A stretch of DNA of 64,000 nucleotides from Pseudomonadota bacterium (GTDB lineage Bacteria; Pseudomonadota; Gammaproteobacteria; Burkholderiales; Chitinibacteraceae): NCBI GenBank assembly GCA_026399755.1, contig JAPLQI010000004.1:29755-93754 (forward strand). The letters are read 5' to 3'. Numbering within the stretch: the stretch's first letter is position 1; every line of letters begins with the position of its first letter. The translations under genes were made by a program, and so were the position numbers. Of this stretch, positions 1-10,054 are shown one piece after another. The notes under the pieces were generated by a model. That model made no database searches. It saw only the letters and a list, made by a program, of their open reading frames with translations, and was not told the origin of the DNA.

Positions 1-199
1 AAGCCACCAGCCAAGATAAGCCCCAAGCGCTGGGCCAAAGATCAAACAGCCTAGATGTAAAACCCACACCACGCAAAGTGCTTATCAATGAAACAACGCA
101 AGTCATTAAAATAGAGAGTAAAAATGGCATAACTAAATTGGCATGCCTAGCGGGAATTAAGCCCAATCGGCGACGAGCGGAAGGATTTGATGATTTCAT
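1..199 (-). CDS. DUF2798-like small membrane protein (C-terminus cut off by window edge)
   Basis: Manual reverse translation from ATG at 199: MKSSNPSARRRLGLIPARHANLVMPFLLSILMTCVVSLISTLRGVGFTSRLFDLWPSAWGLSWLVA..., open to the window edge; resembles DUF2798 proteins (LxMTCxVSxISTLR ... WxSAWGLSWLVA). Not in the ORF track because it is truncated. Confidence 0.65.
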   Translation of the reverse strand, partial: MKSSNPSARRRLGLIPARHANLVMPFLLSILMTCVVSLISTLRGVGFTSRLFDLWPSAWGLSWLVA

Positions 200-425
200 A
201 GCAACTCCATAAGCCGGACAAACAAGCGCCTTTTTGCAGCAATGCGTCTTAAGCCCTTGCTCAGGGAAAAAAACGCTCATAAAAAAAAATTTCTTATGGC
301 AGCAGCAAAAAACAAGCACCGGAAATATCCGGCGGCTTTAGCGCGTTGATTGACGTAAACGCTTACGGCAAACCAAGAGATGATTTACACCATCATCATA
401 TCTAAACATACAAACAAGTTCAAGC

Positions 426-710
426 TTAAAATCCAGCCAATAATGCTTGGATTTTCCAAGCCCAACGGCGCACAGACGATGTATCAATGATGTGTATTTC
501 TACCCCGTCCCCCGCCAAGCTCACCCAGCCCGCTTCCTCTATCAACTCAAACTCGCCTTCAAGCAATACTCGGGTCTGTGGCAGTAAAAGCTCCCCCATA
601 TAATGCGGCGTGTATTGAAGATGCAGCTTGCCCCGCTGCACCAAGATCTGTGTGCCAGCCCTTAAATAGCCACGTACTACTTGGCCTTTGCGTAAAACTT
701 GCTTTTTCAT
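426..710 (-). CDS. Small conserved protein, DUF2917-like
   Basis: 94-aa ORF divergent from a MocR-type regulator; beta-rich sequence resembling DUF2917; overlapping + strand ORF is less plausible. Confidence 0.5.
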   Translation of the reverse strand: MKKQVLRKGQVVRGYLRAGTQILVQRGKLHLQYTPHYMGELLLPQTRVLLEGEFELIEEAGWVSLAGDGVEIHIIDTSSVRRWAWKIQALLAGF

Positions 711-902
711 CGCCTTGCTCCGCCACTTTTGATGCAGACCATCTTAAATTGCAGCAAGGCGCAAAAACAGCGACAAGAAATCAGCATCTGCTACGCAACA
801 AGGGCGATTTATTTCATCTGTTATGCTGTGGTTTATCGCTATCTATATCTATGTAAAAGCACACTGTTACTGCATGATTCCCTTTCATTAGGCGGAGGCT
901 TT

Positions 903-2348
903 ATGGATTATCTTTACCAGCGCTGGGCGTCGCACTATCTGGCCGCCATCGTGGCAGGCACGCTTAAAGTGGGTGAGCGCATGCCATCCCTGCGAGAGCT
1001 AATGCGCCTGCACGGCATCAGCCTCTCTACCGCCTTGCAATTGTGCCGCCAGCTTGAAACCGACGGCTATCTAGAGGCAAGACCGCGCTCCGGCTATTTT
1101 GTACGCCAAAGGATGCGCATCACGCCGGTGACAGAACCAAGGCTAGAGATCGATCCTGCGCAATATGTAGGAATTCATGCCCGTGTTTCTGGTTTTATTG
1201 CCCGCGGTAGACAGCAGACGATTAAGCATAATTTCTCAGTAGCCCGCTGCTCACCCGATCTTTACCCTGGCGAAGCGCTTAAAAATGCCGCGATTCGGGC
1301 CTTAAAGCAAAGCCCCGATTTATTTGTCAGCGCCGTCCCCAATAAAGGCCATCCAGAATTTAGAGCTGTATTGGCTAAGCGGGCAATGCGCATGGGCGTG
1401 CTGATGTCGCCCGATGAGGTGCTCATTACTCATGGCTGTATCGAGGCGCTTAATCTGGCGCTGCGAGCAGTAGCCCAGCCTGGCGACACCATTGCGGTTG
1501 AATCGCCGACCTTTTACGGGCTGCTGCAAGTTTTGGAAAGCTTGGGCCTACGTGCCATTGAAATTCCCACCAGCCCGCAAACCGGTATTTCTATCGAAGC
1601 CTTGGAGCTGGCTTGCCAAACTTACGACAATATCAAGGCCGTAGTGGTGGTGCCGCATTTGCAAAATCCACTGGGCAGCATCATGCCAGAGACGCATAAA
1701 GACCGGCTGGTAGCGCTTTGCGAAGCGCAGGCGATTCCATTAATCGAAGACGATACCTATAGCGAGCTAATCAACGACGACATTCCGCTGCGCGCCTTAA
1801 AAGCACGTGATCAAACCGGCAATGTGATTTATTGCGCGTCGCTGCATAAGATTTTAGCGCCAGGTATGCGTTTAGGCTGGATGAGCGGTGGGCGCTGGCA
1901 GGCGCGGATCGAGATGCTGAAATACGCGCAAACGCGCGATAACGAGGCATGGTCGCAAATTGCGGCTGCCGAATATATGGGCTCCAGCGCTTACGATCGG
2001 CATTTACGCAAGCTACGCAGCACGCTCAAAACCCAGCGGGAACGCACTGCCGAAGCCATTGCCCGCTATTTTCCAGTGGGTACACGGCTGAATGTGCCCA
2101 ATGGTGGGCTGGCATTATGGGTGGAGTTACCCGAGCAGCTATCGTCTAAGCGGGTTTTTGATGCAGCACTGAAAAAAGGGATTTTAATTGCACCTGGGCT
2201 GATGTTTTCTAACTCAAATCGCTTTGAGCATTTTATTCGCATCAACTGCGGCTGGCCGTTTAGCCCAGAAATAGATCGCGCTTTACAAAGCTTAGGCAAG
2301 CTCATAGAGGAAATGAGCAGCAGCTTAAGCACGACCCATTCTGCCTAA
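903..2348 (+). CDS. GntR/MocR-family transcriptional regulator with class-I aminotransferase domain
   Basis: ORF 699..2348; likely start at ATG 903 (MDYLYQRWASHYLAAIVAGTLKVGERMPSLRELMRLHGIS, wHTH), followed by PLP aminotransferase fold (LITHGCIEALNLALRAVAQPGDTIAVESPTFYG; YCASLHKILAPGMRLGW). Confidence 0.88.
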   Translation: MDYLYQRWASHYLAAIVAGTLKVGERMPSLRELMRLHGISLSTALQLCRQLETDGYLEARPRSGYFVRQRMRITPVTEPRLEIDPAQYVGIHARVSGFIARGRQQTIKHNFSVARCSPDLYPGEALKNAAIRALKQSPDLFVSAVPNKGHPEFRAVLAKRAMRMGVLMSPDEVLITHGCIEALNLALRAVAQPGDTIAVESPTFYGLLQVLESLGLRAIEIPTSPQTGISIEALELACQTYDNIKAVVVVPHLQNPLGSIMPETHKDRLVALCEAQAIPLIEDDTYSELINDDIPLRALKARDQTGNVIYCASLHKILAPGMRLGWMSGGRWQARIEMLKYAQTRDNEAWSQIAAAEYMGSSAYDRHLRKLRSTLKTQRERTAEAIARYFPVGTRLNVPNGGLALWVELPEQLSSKRVFDAALKKGILIAPGLMFSNSNRFEHFIRINCGWPFSPEIDRALQSLGKLIEEMSSSLSTTHSA

Positions 2349-2350
2349 AT

Positions 2351-3640
2351 TTAACTTTCACGCAAATGTAGAATTAAATCTTGTAATGCTTCTTGAGAAA
2401 CGCCATCCAATGTAGGGGAACGGCGCTCTATTTCATTGGCTAAATCAAAAAGCATCCATTCCATTTCGCTCAGCATGGCTTGCAATTCAGCCAGCATTTC
2501 AGGGTCTTCTTCCCCAAAGCTATACATAGACTGCACATCATCGGGGTTTAAACCTGCCTGAACAATCAGCGCACGAATGCTCTCCATACGCTCAAATAAA
2601 AATCCTAGCGGTGAATTAAGGCTCGCCCCTTCATTTATTTGTCCTTTTAACATGGCATGTAAAGCCAGCCATGCTTCAAGAAAATCAGCAATGTGCGCTA
2701 ACTGCAAGGAGACATCTCTTTCTACCACGACTAGATGTTCATCATTATGCACCGAGCCTAATAAATCCCTTAAAGCCTTAACCGTTACTGGATCAAAACG
2801 AGAACGAAGCAAAGTAAATAAAGCGTCTAATCGCTTTGAATCAAAACGATGTAATACCGCATCGGTGACGTCAGCAATGGCAATGATCTGCGCTAGACGG
2901 CTCACCGCGTCATCACGTAAACCATGGGGATAACCGCTGCCATCTAGACGCTCATGATGTTGCAAAATAGCATGCGCGGCAGCCAGCGAAAACACAGGGA
3001 AACTATGCACCAGCATATAGCTAGTAATTGGATGCACATAGATAAAGCGGCGCTCTTGCTGTGTAATTCTATGCGCGGGTGTCAGTAGTTCTGGGTCCGT
3101 ATGCATCTCACCCAAGTCGTGGCATAGCGCCGCCAACACTAAGGCCGTCTTATCAGATTCAGGCAATTTCAGCTGCTGAGCGAGGGAATAAGAAACAATA
3201 CAATTTCTTAGAGCATGTTCAAATAAATTAGGCCGCTGATTTTGCATCACCGTTAGCCTAAATCGAATAGGCATAGGCAAGACTAATGCCGCTAGCTGAT
3301 GCTTAATGGCTAAAGGATCGCCAGCCCTCGTGAGTAGTCTCGCTAAAGTCGGGTCTTTCTCTATTATTTTACCAACTTCAAAAGCCAATTGGCCGCCATC
3401 AAGGGGCCGATCCGTTGCTAAAAGTTGGTCGAGAGGCGTGGCTAATTTGTGCTTAACCAAAAGATCAAATTGGTGGCTGCTAATCTTTGCTCCTTTAGCT
3501 ACCAGCTTCATCCCATTGGCCGCAAAAATATCTTGATCAGCAATCACATCAAGGTGATCCCCCATTTGCGTAGCGGCACGCAAATAGTGAGGATTTTCTT
3601 CAGGCAATTCAGATAACTGCGATAAAGCATCTGGAGTCAT
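2351..3640 (-). CDS. HD-GYP domain protein, probable cyclic-di-GMP phosphodiesterase
   Basis: HD...(HDLGEMHTDPELL)...HHERLDGSGYPHGL signature of HD-GYP. Confidence 0.85.
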   Translation of the reverse strand: MTPDALSQLSELPEENPHYLRAATQMGDHLDVIADQDIFAANGMKLVAKGAKISSHQFDLLVKHKLATPLDQLLATDRPLDGGQLAFEVGKIIEKDPTLARLLTRAGDPLAIKHQLAALVLPMPIRFRLTVMQNQRPNLFEHALRNCIVSYSLAQQLKLPESDKTALVLAALCHDLGEMHTDPELLTPAHRITQQERRFIYVHPITSYMLVHSFPVFSLAAAHAILQHHERLDGSGYPHGLRDDAVSRLAQIIAIADVTDAVLHRFDSKRLDALFTLLRSRFDPVTVKALRDLLGSVHNDEHLVVVERDVSLQLAHIADFLEAWLALHAMLKGQINEGASLNSPLGFLFERMESIRALIVQAGLNPDDVQSMYSFGEEDPEMLAELQAMLSEMEWMLFDLANEIERRSPTLDGVSQEALQDLILHLRES

Positions 3641-3795
3641 ATTGATGTAATTAAATAAGTGAACTTTCTTAGTCTAGGCCATTTCAAACCTTACTGAGAT
3701 TTATCTTATTTAAATAAAATTGAATCCATGAAATACAGTATTTTTAGCCGCTATTACTTACTTTTCACCGATGATCGCATGCACTCTTTTACATA

Positions 3796-3826
3796 TAAAA
3801 AAAACGAGGCGAAGCCTCGTTTTTTT
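3796..3826. terminator. Rho-independent terminator (dxs operon)
   Basis: aaaaaaaacgaggc-gaa-gcctcgttttttt hairpin with A/T flanks just 3' of dxs. Confidence 0.8.
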
Positions 3827-3846
3827 AACGTAATCAAACCACAGAT

Positions 3847-5709
3847 TTAGATAGCCCAGCGCTCACGAATGCTGGTTTCAACCCCTGCGGCATCCAAGCC
3901 GCATTCGGCCAGTTGTACCTGCTGATCGGCATGCTCCACATAGCGATCAGGAAAGCCCAGTTGCAATACCGGCTTACACAAATCCTGAGCCATTAAGCTT
4001 TCTATTACTGCAGAGCCTGCACCGCCCATGATTGCGCCTTCTTCAACCGTCACCAGATAATCATGGCTGGCGGCCAATTCGGCAATCAATGCACTATCTA
4101 TAGGCTTCACAAAACGCATATTCACCACCGTTGCATCTAATGCTTCACCCGCCTCTAAAGCTGCGCTAAGCACAGGACCAAACGCCAAGATGGCGATCTT
4201 GCTGCCACGGCGGCGCACTTCAGCACAGCCCATAGGGAAAGCAGTCATCGTACTTTGCACTTCAACCCCTAGCCCTGTGCCACGTGGATAACGCACTGCG
4301 CTTGGGCCATCATGCAAAAATGCGGTGTAGAGCATCTGACGGCATTCGTTTTCGTCAGATGGTGTCAGCACCATCATATTGGGAATACAGCGCAGGTAGG
4401 AAAGATCGAATGATCCGGCATGCGTAGGGCCATCGGCCCCTACTTGCCCCGCACGATCGATCGCAAACATGACCGGTAAATTTTGCAAAGCCACATCATG
4501 AATCAGCTGATCATAAGCGCGTTGCAAGAAGGTGGAATAAATCGCCACCACGGGCTTTAAGCCTTCACAAGCCAAACCACCAGCAAAGGTCACCGCATGT
4601 TGCTCGGCAATGCCCACATCAAAATAGCGATCAGGGTGTTCTTGCTCAAAACGCACCAGCCCCGAGCCTTCACGCATGGCAGGAGTGATGCCTAATAAGC
4701 GCTTATCCATTTTGGCCATATCGCACAGCCAATCGCCAAACACCTTGGTGTAGCTGACTTTGGCGGCTTTCGCGCCCTGCATGCCGTCTTCTCTCTCAAA
4801 TGGAGTGACCGCATGGTATTTCACCGGATCGGCAACAGCTTTTTTATAGCCCTCGCCTTTTCGCGTTACTACATGCAAAAACTGCGGGCCTTTAAGCTGC
4901 TTAATATTCGCCAGCGTAGTGACCAGCGTGTCTAAATCGTGGCCATCAATCGGGCCGATGTAATTAAAGCCAAACTGCTCAAACATCGTGCCAGGTGTGA
5001 GCAAGCCTTTAACGTGTTCTTCGCCTTTTTTGGCCAACTCTTTTAAAGGCGGTACCACATCCAGCACTCGGCCGGAGGCGCTGCGAATGCCGTTATAAAA
5101 CTTGCTCGATAATAATTTAGACAAGTAATTGGTGAGTGCGCCCACATTGGGGGAGATCGACATTTCATTGTCGTTCAGCACCACCAGTAAATTCACATCC
5201 CGATGGCCCGCATTATTAAGTGCTTCAAATGCTTGGCCTGCGGTCATCGCTCCATCGCCAATCACAGCAATCGCGTGGCGATCTTCGCCCTTGAGCTTAG
5301 CCGCCTCGGCAAAACCTAAGGCTGCACCAATCGACGTGCTGGAATGCCCCACGCCAAAAGTGTCGTACTCACTTTCTTCACGCTTTGGAAAGCCTGCCAA
5401 GCCATGCTGTTTGCGCATGGTATGCATCTGAGCACGACGGCCCGTTAAGATTTTATGCGGATAGCTTTGATGACCCACATCCCAAACCAAACGATCGTGC
5501 GGTGTGTCAAACACATAATGCAGGGCAACGGTTAGCTCGAGCGCGCCTAGATTAGAAGCAAAATGCCCTCCGGTCTGGCTCACAGAATCAAGCAGGTAGT
5601 TGCGCAATTCATTGGCAAGCTGAGGCAAATCGGCTTTGGCCAATTTTTTAAGCTCCAGCGGACAAGACACCTTATCTAGCAGGGGATAACTCATATCGAG
5701 TTTCTTCAT
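3847..5709 (-). CDS. dxs: 1-deoxy-D-xylulose-5-phosphate synthase
   Basis: 620 aa; [53 protein letters not shown]. Confidence 0.97.
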   Translation of the reverse strand: MKKLDMSYPLLDKVSCPLELKKLAKADLPQLANELRNYLLDSVSQTGGHFASNLGALELTVALHYVFDTPHDRLVWDVGHQSYPHKILTGRRAQMHTMRKQHGLAGFPKREESEYDTFGVGHSSTSIGAALGFAEAAKLKGEDRHAIAVIGDGAMTAGQAFEALNNAGHRDVNLLVVLNDNEMSISPNVGALTNYLSKLLSSKFYNGIRSASGRVLDVVPPLKELAKKGEEHVKGLLTPGTMFEQFGFNYIGPIDGHDLDTLVTTLANIKQLKGPQFLHVVTRKGEGYKKAVADPVKYHAVTPFEREDGMQGAKAAKVSYTKVFGDWLCDMAKMDKRLLGITPAMREGSGLVRFEQEHPDRYFDVGIAEQHAVTFAGGLACEGLKPVVAIYSTFLQRAYDQLIHDVALQNLPVMFAIDRAGQVGADGPTHAGSFDLSYLRCIPNMMVLTPSDENECRQMLYTAFLHDGPSAVRYPRGTGLGVEVQSTMTAFPMGCAEVRRRGSKIAILAFGPVLSAALEAGEALDATVVNMRFVKPIDSALIAELAASHDYLVTVEEGAIMGGAGSAVIESLMAQDLCKPVLQLGFPDRYVEHADQQVQLAECGLDAAGVETSIRERWAI

Positions 5710-6602
5710 CAGTTAGTGCGTTCCACAATAAAATCGGCCAATAGCACCAAACTACGGGCTTTTTCACCAAAAGGTGCAATTGCCGCCAGCGCATCCGCTT
5801 TCAACTCCACCGCCTTTTGCTTAGCAGCCGCTAAGCCAAGCAATGAAACATAGGTGGGCTTGTTATTGGCCGCATCTTTTCCTGCTGTTTTGCCCAAGGT
5901 GGCCGAATCCGCCTCTTCATCCAAGACATCATCGACCACTTGAAACGCCAAGCCGATACATTTGGCATAGTGATCTAAGCGAGCGCGATCCTCATCATTC
6001 ATGGCCTCGCCACAATAAGAACCCAACAAGACCGCAGCCCGAATCAAAGCACCCGTTTTTAAACCATGCATTTGTTCTAACTCAGGCAGGCTCAAGGCTT
6101 GGCCTACGCTGTAAAGATCGATTCCTTGTCCGCCACACATGCCTAAACTGCCCGATGCGCGAGCGAGGATATTCACCATTTTTAGCTGGTCGCTAGGATC
6201 ATTGGCTAAGGTACAGGAAGTCAATATTTCAAATGCGGTAGTTTGCAATGCGTCCCCCGCCAATAATGCCGAAGCTTCACCAAAGGCAATATGACAAGTT
6301 GCCTTGCCACGACGCAACACATCGTTATCCATCGCAGGCATATCGTCGTGCACCAGCGAATAGGCGTGGATCAGCTCTACCGCTGCAGCCACATATTGCA
6401 AACGCTCGAACGAGGCGTCAACTACTGCACCCGCAGCAAACGCCAATAAAGGCCGCACCCGCTTGCCGCCATCCAATACTGAATAGCGCATGGCGGTATG
6501 TAATTGAGCAGGAAGATGATTGTCGCTTGGTAGCAGCGCCTCAAGCGTCTGTTCCATGCGATTCTGGACGTCTTGCATCCAGTTTTTAAATTCTAAGGTC
6601 AT
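5709..6602 (-). CDS. ispA: Polyprenyl (farnesyl) diphosphate synthase
   Basis: DDMPAMDND and DDVLDEEAD Asp-rich motifs; overlaps dxs start. Confidence 0.95.
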   Translation of the reverse strand: MTLEFKNWMQDVQNRMEQTLEALLPSDNHLPAQLHTAMRYSVLDGGKRVRPLLAFAAGAVVDASFERLQYVAAAVELIHAYSLVHDDMPAMDNDVLRRGKATCHIAFGEASALLAGDALQTTAFEILTSCTLANDPSDQLKMVNILARASGSLGMCGGQGIDLYSVGQALSLPELEQMHGLKTGALIRAAVLLGSYCGEAMNDEDRARLDHYAKCIGLAFQVVDDVLDEEADSATLGKTAGKDAANNKPTYVSLLGLAAAKQKAVELKADALAAIAPFGEKARSLVLLADFIVERTN

Positions 6603-6833
6603 TTATTCTTTATCCGCAGAGAAGGGCTTGAGCTCAGCACCTTCAAGCACTCGAATACGCTGTTCAGCGTCAGCTAAGCGGCTTTCGCAAAATTGCAGTA
6701 GCTCGGTTCCGCGTTGATAAGTAGTGAGGGCCGTTTCCAGCGGTAAGGAGCCCGCTTCCATTTCAGCAATCAAACTTTCTAACTCTTGGAGACCGACTTC
6801 AAAGCTAACGGGGCTTTTAGTGGCTTTCGGCAT
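6603..6833 (-). CDS. xseB: Exodeoxyribonuclease VII small subunit
   Basis: 76 aa: SFEVGLQELESLIAEMEAGSLPLETALTTYQRGTELLQFCESRLADAEQRI. Confidence 0.95.
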   Translation of the reverse strand: MPKATKSPVSFEVGLQELESLIAEMEAGSLPLETALTTYQRGTELLQFCESRLADAEQRIRVLEGAELKPFSADKE

Positions 6834-7170
6834 GCGCTAAATATCCCGAATAAAGGCGCAAACTTTAATCCTCTGGGGCTATACAGTCAATATTCATCGG
6901 GCTTTTAGCAAGGCGCTGCTATTTTAAATGCCTGATTGCCACATGATTAATTAATAATACAATCCTAGCAGCGATGATTTAATTGATTTATGAGGATAAA
7001 AATAGTCATATTTTCCTTACAACTTTTATTATTCCCTCTATTTAAAACAAAAATATCAAGCTCAACACCCGCCGTATCAGCTCGCTGCACGGCCTCACAT
7101 CGTGCATAGCATCATTGATTGATTACCTATTCAGGTTAAAATCAAGCTCTATTACCGATGGATACTCAGA

Positions 7171-8022
7171 ATGCGTATTGGCTATTTAATCCTTTGCCAC
7201 GCCCACCCTGCGCAATTAGGCCGGCTTTGCCAGCAAATTTCTGAAGAAAATACCCGGCTTTATATTCATGTAGATGCCAATACATCAGAGCATGAATTTG
7301 AGGCCATGAGAGCAGCTGCCCCCAAAGAGGCGCACTTTATCGAGCGGCAACGCTGCCGCTGGGGAGGATTTTCCTTGGTAAGTGCCAGCTTGGCCTTGAC
7401 TCAGGCGGCGCTGAAAGACGATTGCGATTATATGGTTTTATTATCTGCACAAGATTTTCCGATTAAATCGCAGCAAGAAATCGTTACGCAATTACAAGGC
7501 AGGGCTGGGTTTATTGAGTTTCGCCGCCAGCCAGACCCAGAGTTTGATATTCGCTATCGCTACCAAAGCTATCATCCAGAATGGCTAAAAGGCAGCCTCG
7601 CAGGCAAATTGCTACAAAAAATACAGCGCCCGATTAACAAATTTGGCTTATTTAAGCGCAGCCTGCCCCAGCCATTAACAGCGATTTATTCTGGCTCACA
7701 GTGGTGGTGTTTATCTAAACGCGCCTGCCAAACGCTGCTTCATTTTTGTGAGCAAAATCCAAACATCATTGCTTACTTTCGCCAAACCTTAGTACCCGAT
7801 GAAATGTTTGTGCAAACCATTTTGATGCACACGCCCATCAAGGATGAGCTAATCAACAATTCACAGCACTATCTGGAATGGGCAACTGGCGCTTGGTCGC
7901 CTCGTACCTTTGAGCTCAGTGATATTGAGCGCTTACTGGCGCATCCTGCACTCTTTGCCAGAAAATTTGCGATTGACGGCCAAGTGACAACGCAAATCAG
8001 TCAGCATTTAAAACTCATATAA
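7171..8022 (+). CDS. Core-2/I-branching-type (GT14-like) glycosyltransferase
   Basis: MRIGYLILCHAHPAQLGRLCQQI...LYIHVDANT...CDYMVLLSAQDFPIKS...GSQWWCLSKRA pattern typical of beta-1,6-N-acetylglucosaminyltransferases. Confidence 0.82.
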   Translation: MRIGYLILCHAHPAQLGRLCQQISEENTRLYIHVDANTSEHEFEAMRAAAPKEAHFIERQRCRWGGFSLVSASLALTQAALKDDCDYMVLLSAQDFPIKSQQEIVTQLQGRAGFIEFRRQPDPEFDIRYRYQSYHPEWLKGSLAGKLLQKIQRPINKFGLFKRSLPQPLTAIYSGSQWWCLSKRACQTLLHFCEQNPNIIAYFRQTLVPDEMFVQTILMHTPIKDELINNSQHYLEWATGAWSPRTFELSDIERLLAHPALFARKFAIDGQVTTQISQHLKLI

Positions 8023-8111
8023 TCATGCACTTATTCAAAACTCAATGAGTCATGAAATTTTGATTTTTATATCAGATAATACAAAGGACTATATCAATCT
8101 AGAGACACAAA

Positions 8112-9899
8112 ATGGGTGCTTTGATCGGAATCGTTTCTCAGAACAATGTTCTGAGCAATATTAATCAACAACTCGCCCCTCTAATTGAACAAGGCCATTG
8201 CAGCGCAACCCTTATTAGCGATCAAGCCGATGCGCAAATTCTATCCTGCCCTATTCTCACCTTGCACCGGCATTTGCACGAGCAAACGGCACATCGGGTT
8301 TTAATCCGCTTAGATTGGGATAAGCCCAATAGTAGTAGTGTGGCCAACTGCCGACAATTTATATCCGTGTGTTGTCGAGGCTTAATTGAAAATAGTGAAG
8401 CCTTGCAAGATAAATTGGCCATCTTGGGCTATTTAAACGAGAGAGTAAGCACAGCCCAACTTGCCGCCGATTTAATTCACTGGCATTACCGCACCCAACA
8501 TGATTTATTAAAAGCGGTTCATTTAGCCGCCAGTGAAATCTGCGGTGTTTATGCCTTGGGGGTGATATCGACAGATCATCCTGATGAAATCATCTGCACC
8601 TCAAAGCAGATTCCTCTCTTTATTGCGCTAGGGGAAAGCTGCGCAGCTTTCTCAGACCAGCCACAAGTACTCCAAAGCATTGCTCCAGAAATGCACTGCT
8701 TGGCCCTTGGTGATACAGCAAAATTTAGCACTAAGGAATGCACCATTGTCGATCATCAGGGCGAGCCCTGCCAACGATTGGCGACAGATCTTCAGCAAGT
8801 CAGCATCAAGCTGCATGGCTTTCATCACTATATGCAAAAGGAAATCAAAGAGCAGGCGGCCATTTTTGCCGACATCCTTGATGACACGGGTTGTGACGCC
8901 AATTTAGCTCAGCTACTCGATAGCGATGCCGCGCGGGTACTTTGCGATATAGAAGGCATTTCATTACTGGCCAGTGGCAGTAGTTATCATGCGGCACTGA
9001 TCGCTCGCTACTGGTTTGAAGCCTTGGCTGGCCTCCCCTGCACAGTAGAATTAGCCAGTGAATATCGCTATCGCGATGCAGTTCAGCACCATAACACGCT
9101 GATTATTGCGATCTCCCAATCAGGGGAAACCGCCGACACCATTGCCGCACTGAAACATGCACAAAGCCAAAATCACGAACACACACTGGCCATCTCTAAT
9201 GCGTCCCCCAGCACCTTGATGCAATTGGCTCGCTTCCAGCTCTTTTTAGCTGCGGGGCCAGAAATTGGCATTACCTCAACCAAAACTTTTAGCACCCAAT
9301 TGCTTGCCTTATATCGACTAGCGCTCAGTTTTTCAAAATTACGGGGTCATCTTGCTCCCGCAGCAGAAGCCGCTGCCTTTGATGACCTGCAACGCCTACC
9401 CCGTGCAGCAAGTGAGCTAGATAGCATCACCGAACAATTGCAAGAATGGGCAAAAATGATATACGCCTGTAAGCATCTGTTTTTTGTTGGCCGCCATCTT
9501 TATTACCCCCTCGCCCAAGAGGCTGCTTTAAAGATGCAAGAAGTCGCTTATATCCATGCCTATGGCTTCCCTGCTGGTGAACTAATCCACGGACCACTGA
9601 CATTAGTAAACAAAGACTTACCTGTCATCGCCTGCTTACCATGGAACCGCCTAACCGAAAAACTACTTGCTAATTTGCAAGAAGTCAGGGCACGAGGTGG
9701 CGAGTTATTTATTTTATCTGATGCAGGGCTCGCCTCAGCAGAACACTTTAATGTGATTTGCATGAGCCATAATCTGCACGATTTAAATCCCGTTTTATAC
9801 GGCATTGCCTTACAAAAATTGGCATATTTAACTGCAATATTACAAAATAACGACGTGGATACCCCAAGATTTCTAAGCAAATCGGTAAAGAAATCTTAA
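8112..9899 (+). CDS. GlmS-like protein: degenerate N-terminal glutaminase (GATase) domain plus intact double-SIS isomerase domain
   Basis: SIS domain: ISQSGETADTIAALKHA, STKTFSTQLLALY, ALKMQEVAYIHAYGFPAGELIHGPLTLV, C-term PRFLSKSV. N-term MGALIGIV lacks the usual MCGIVG Cys. Confidence 0.88.
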   Translation: MGALIGIVSQNNVLSNINQQLAPLIEQGHCSATLISDQADAQILSCPILTLHRHLHEQTAHRVLIRLDWDKPNSSSVANCRQFISVCCRGLIENSEALQDKLAILGYLNERVSTAQLAADLIHWHYRTQHDLLKAVHLAASEICGVYALGVISTDHPDEIICTSKQIPLFIALGESCAAFSDQPQVLQSIAPEMHCLALGDTAKFSTKECTIVDHQGEPCQRLATDLQQVSIKLHGFHHYMQKEIKEQAAIFADILDDTGCDANLAQLLDSDAARVLCDIEGISLLASGSSYHAALIARYWFEALAGLPCTVELASEYRYRDAVQHHNTLIIAISQSGETADTIAALKHAQSQNHEHTLAISNASPSTLMQLARFQLFLAAGPEIGITSTKTFSTQLLALYRLALSFSKLRGHLAPAAEAAAFDDLQRLPRAASELDSITEQLQEWAKMIYACKHLFFVGRHLYYPLAQEAALKMQEVAYIHAYGFPAGELIHGPLTLVNKDLPVIACLPWNRLTEKLLANLQEVRARGGELFILSDAGLASAEHFNVICMSHNLHDLNPVLYGIALQKLAYLTAILQNNDVDTPRFLSKSVKKS

Positions 9900-10054
9900 T
9901 AAAAATTCAGCAAAAAAAATACTCAAGACAGCTATTGTTAGCTACATAAGGATGGGCTACCACCTCACCCTCAAGCTAATGACTTGTCATTAAAACGCAA
10001 TGTAATAGTCATATTCTTCGACGTTTTTCTGCACCACAGATTTAGAGACGCCTG

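Noticed and set aside
578-856. 92-aa + ORF overlapping 426..710 and the 5' extension of the MocR ORF (699-902)
   Set aside because: Cys-rich low-plausibility translation; MocR proper starts at 903.
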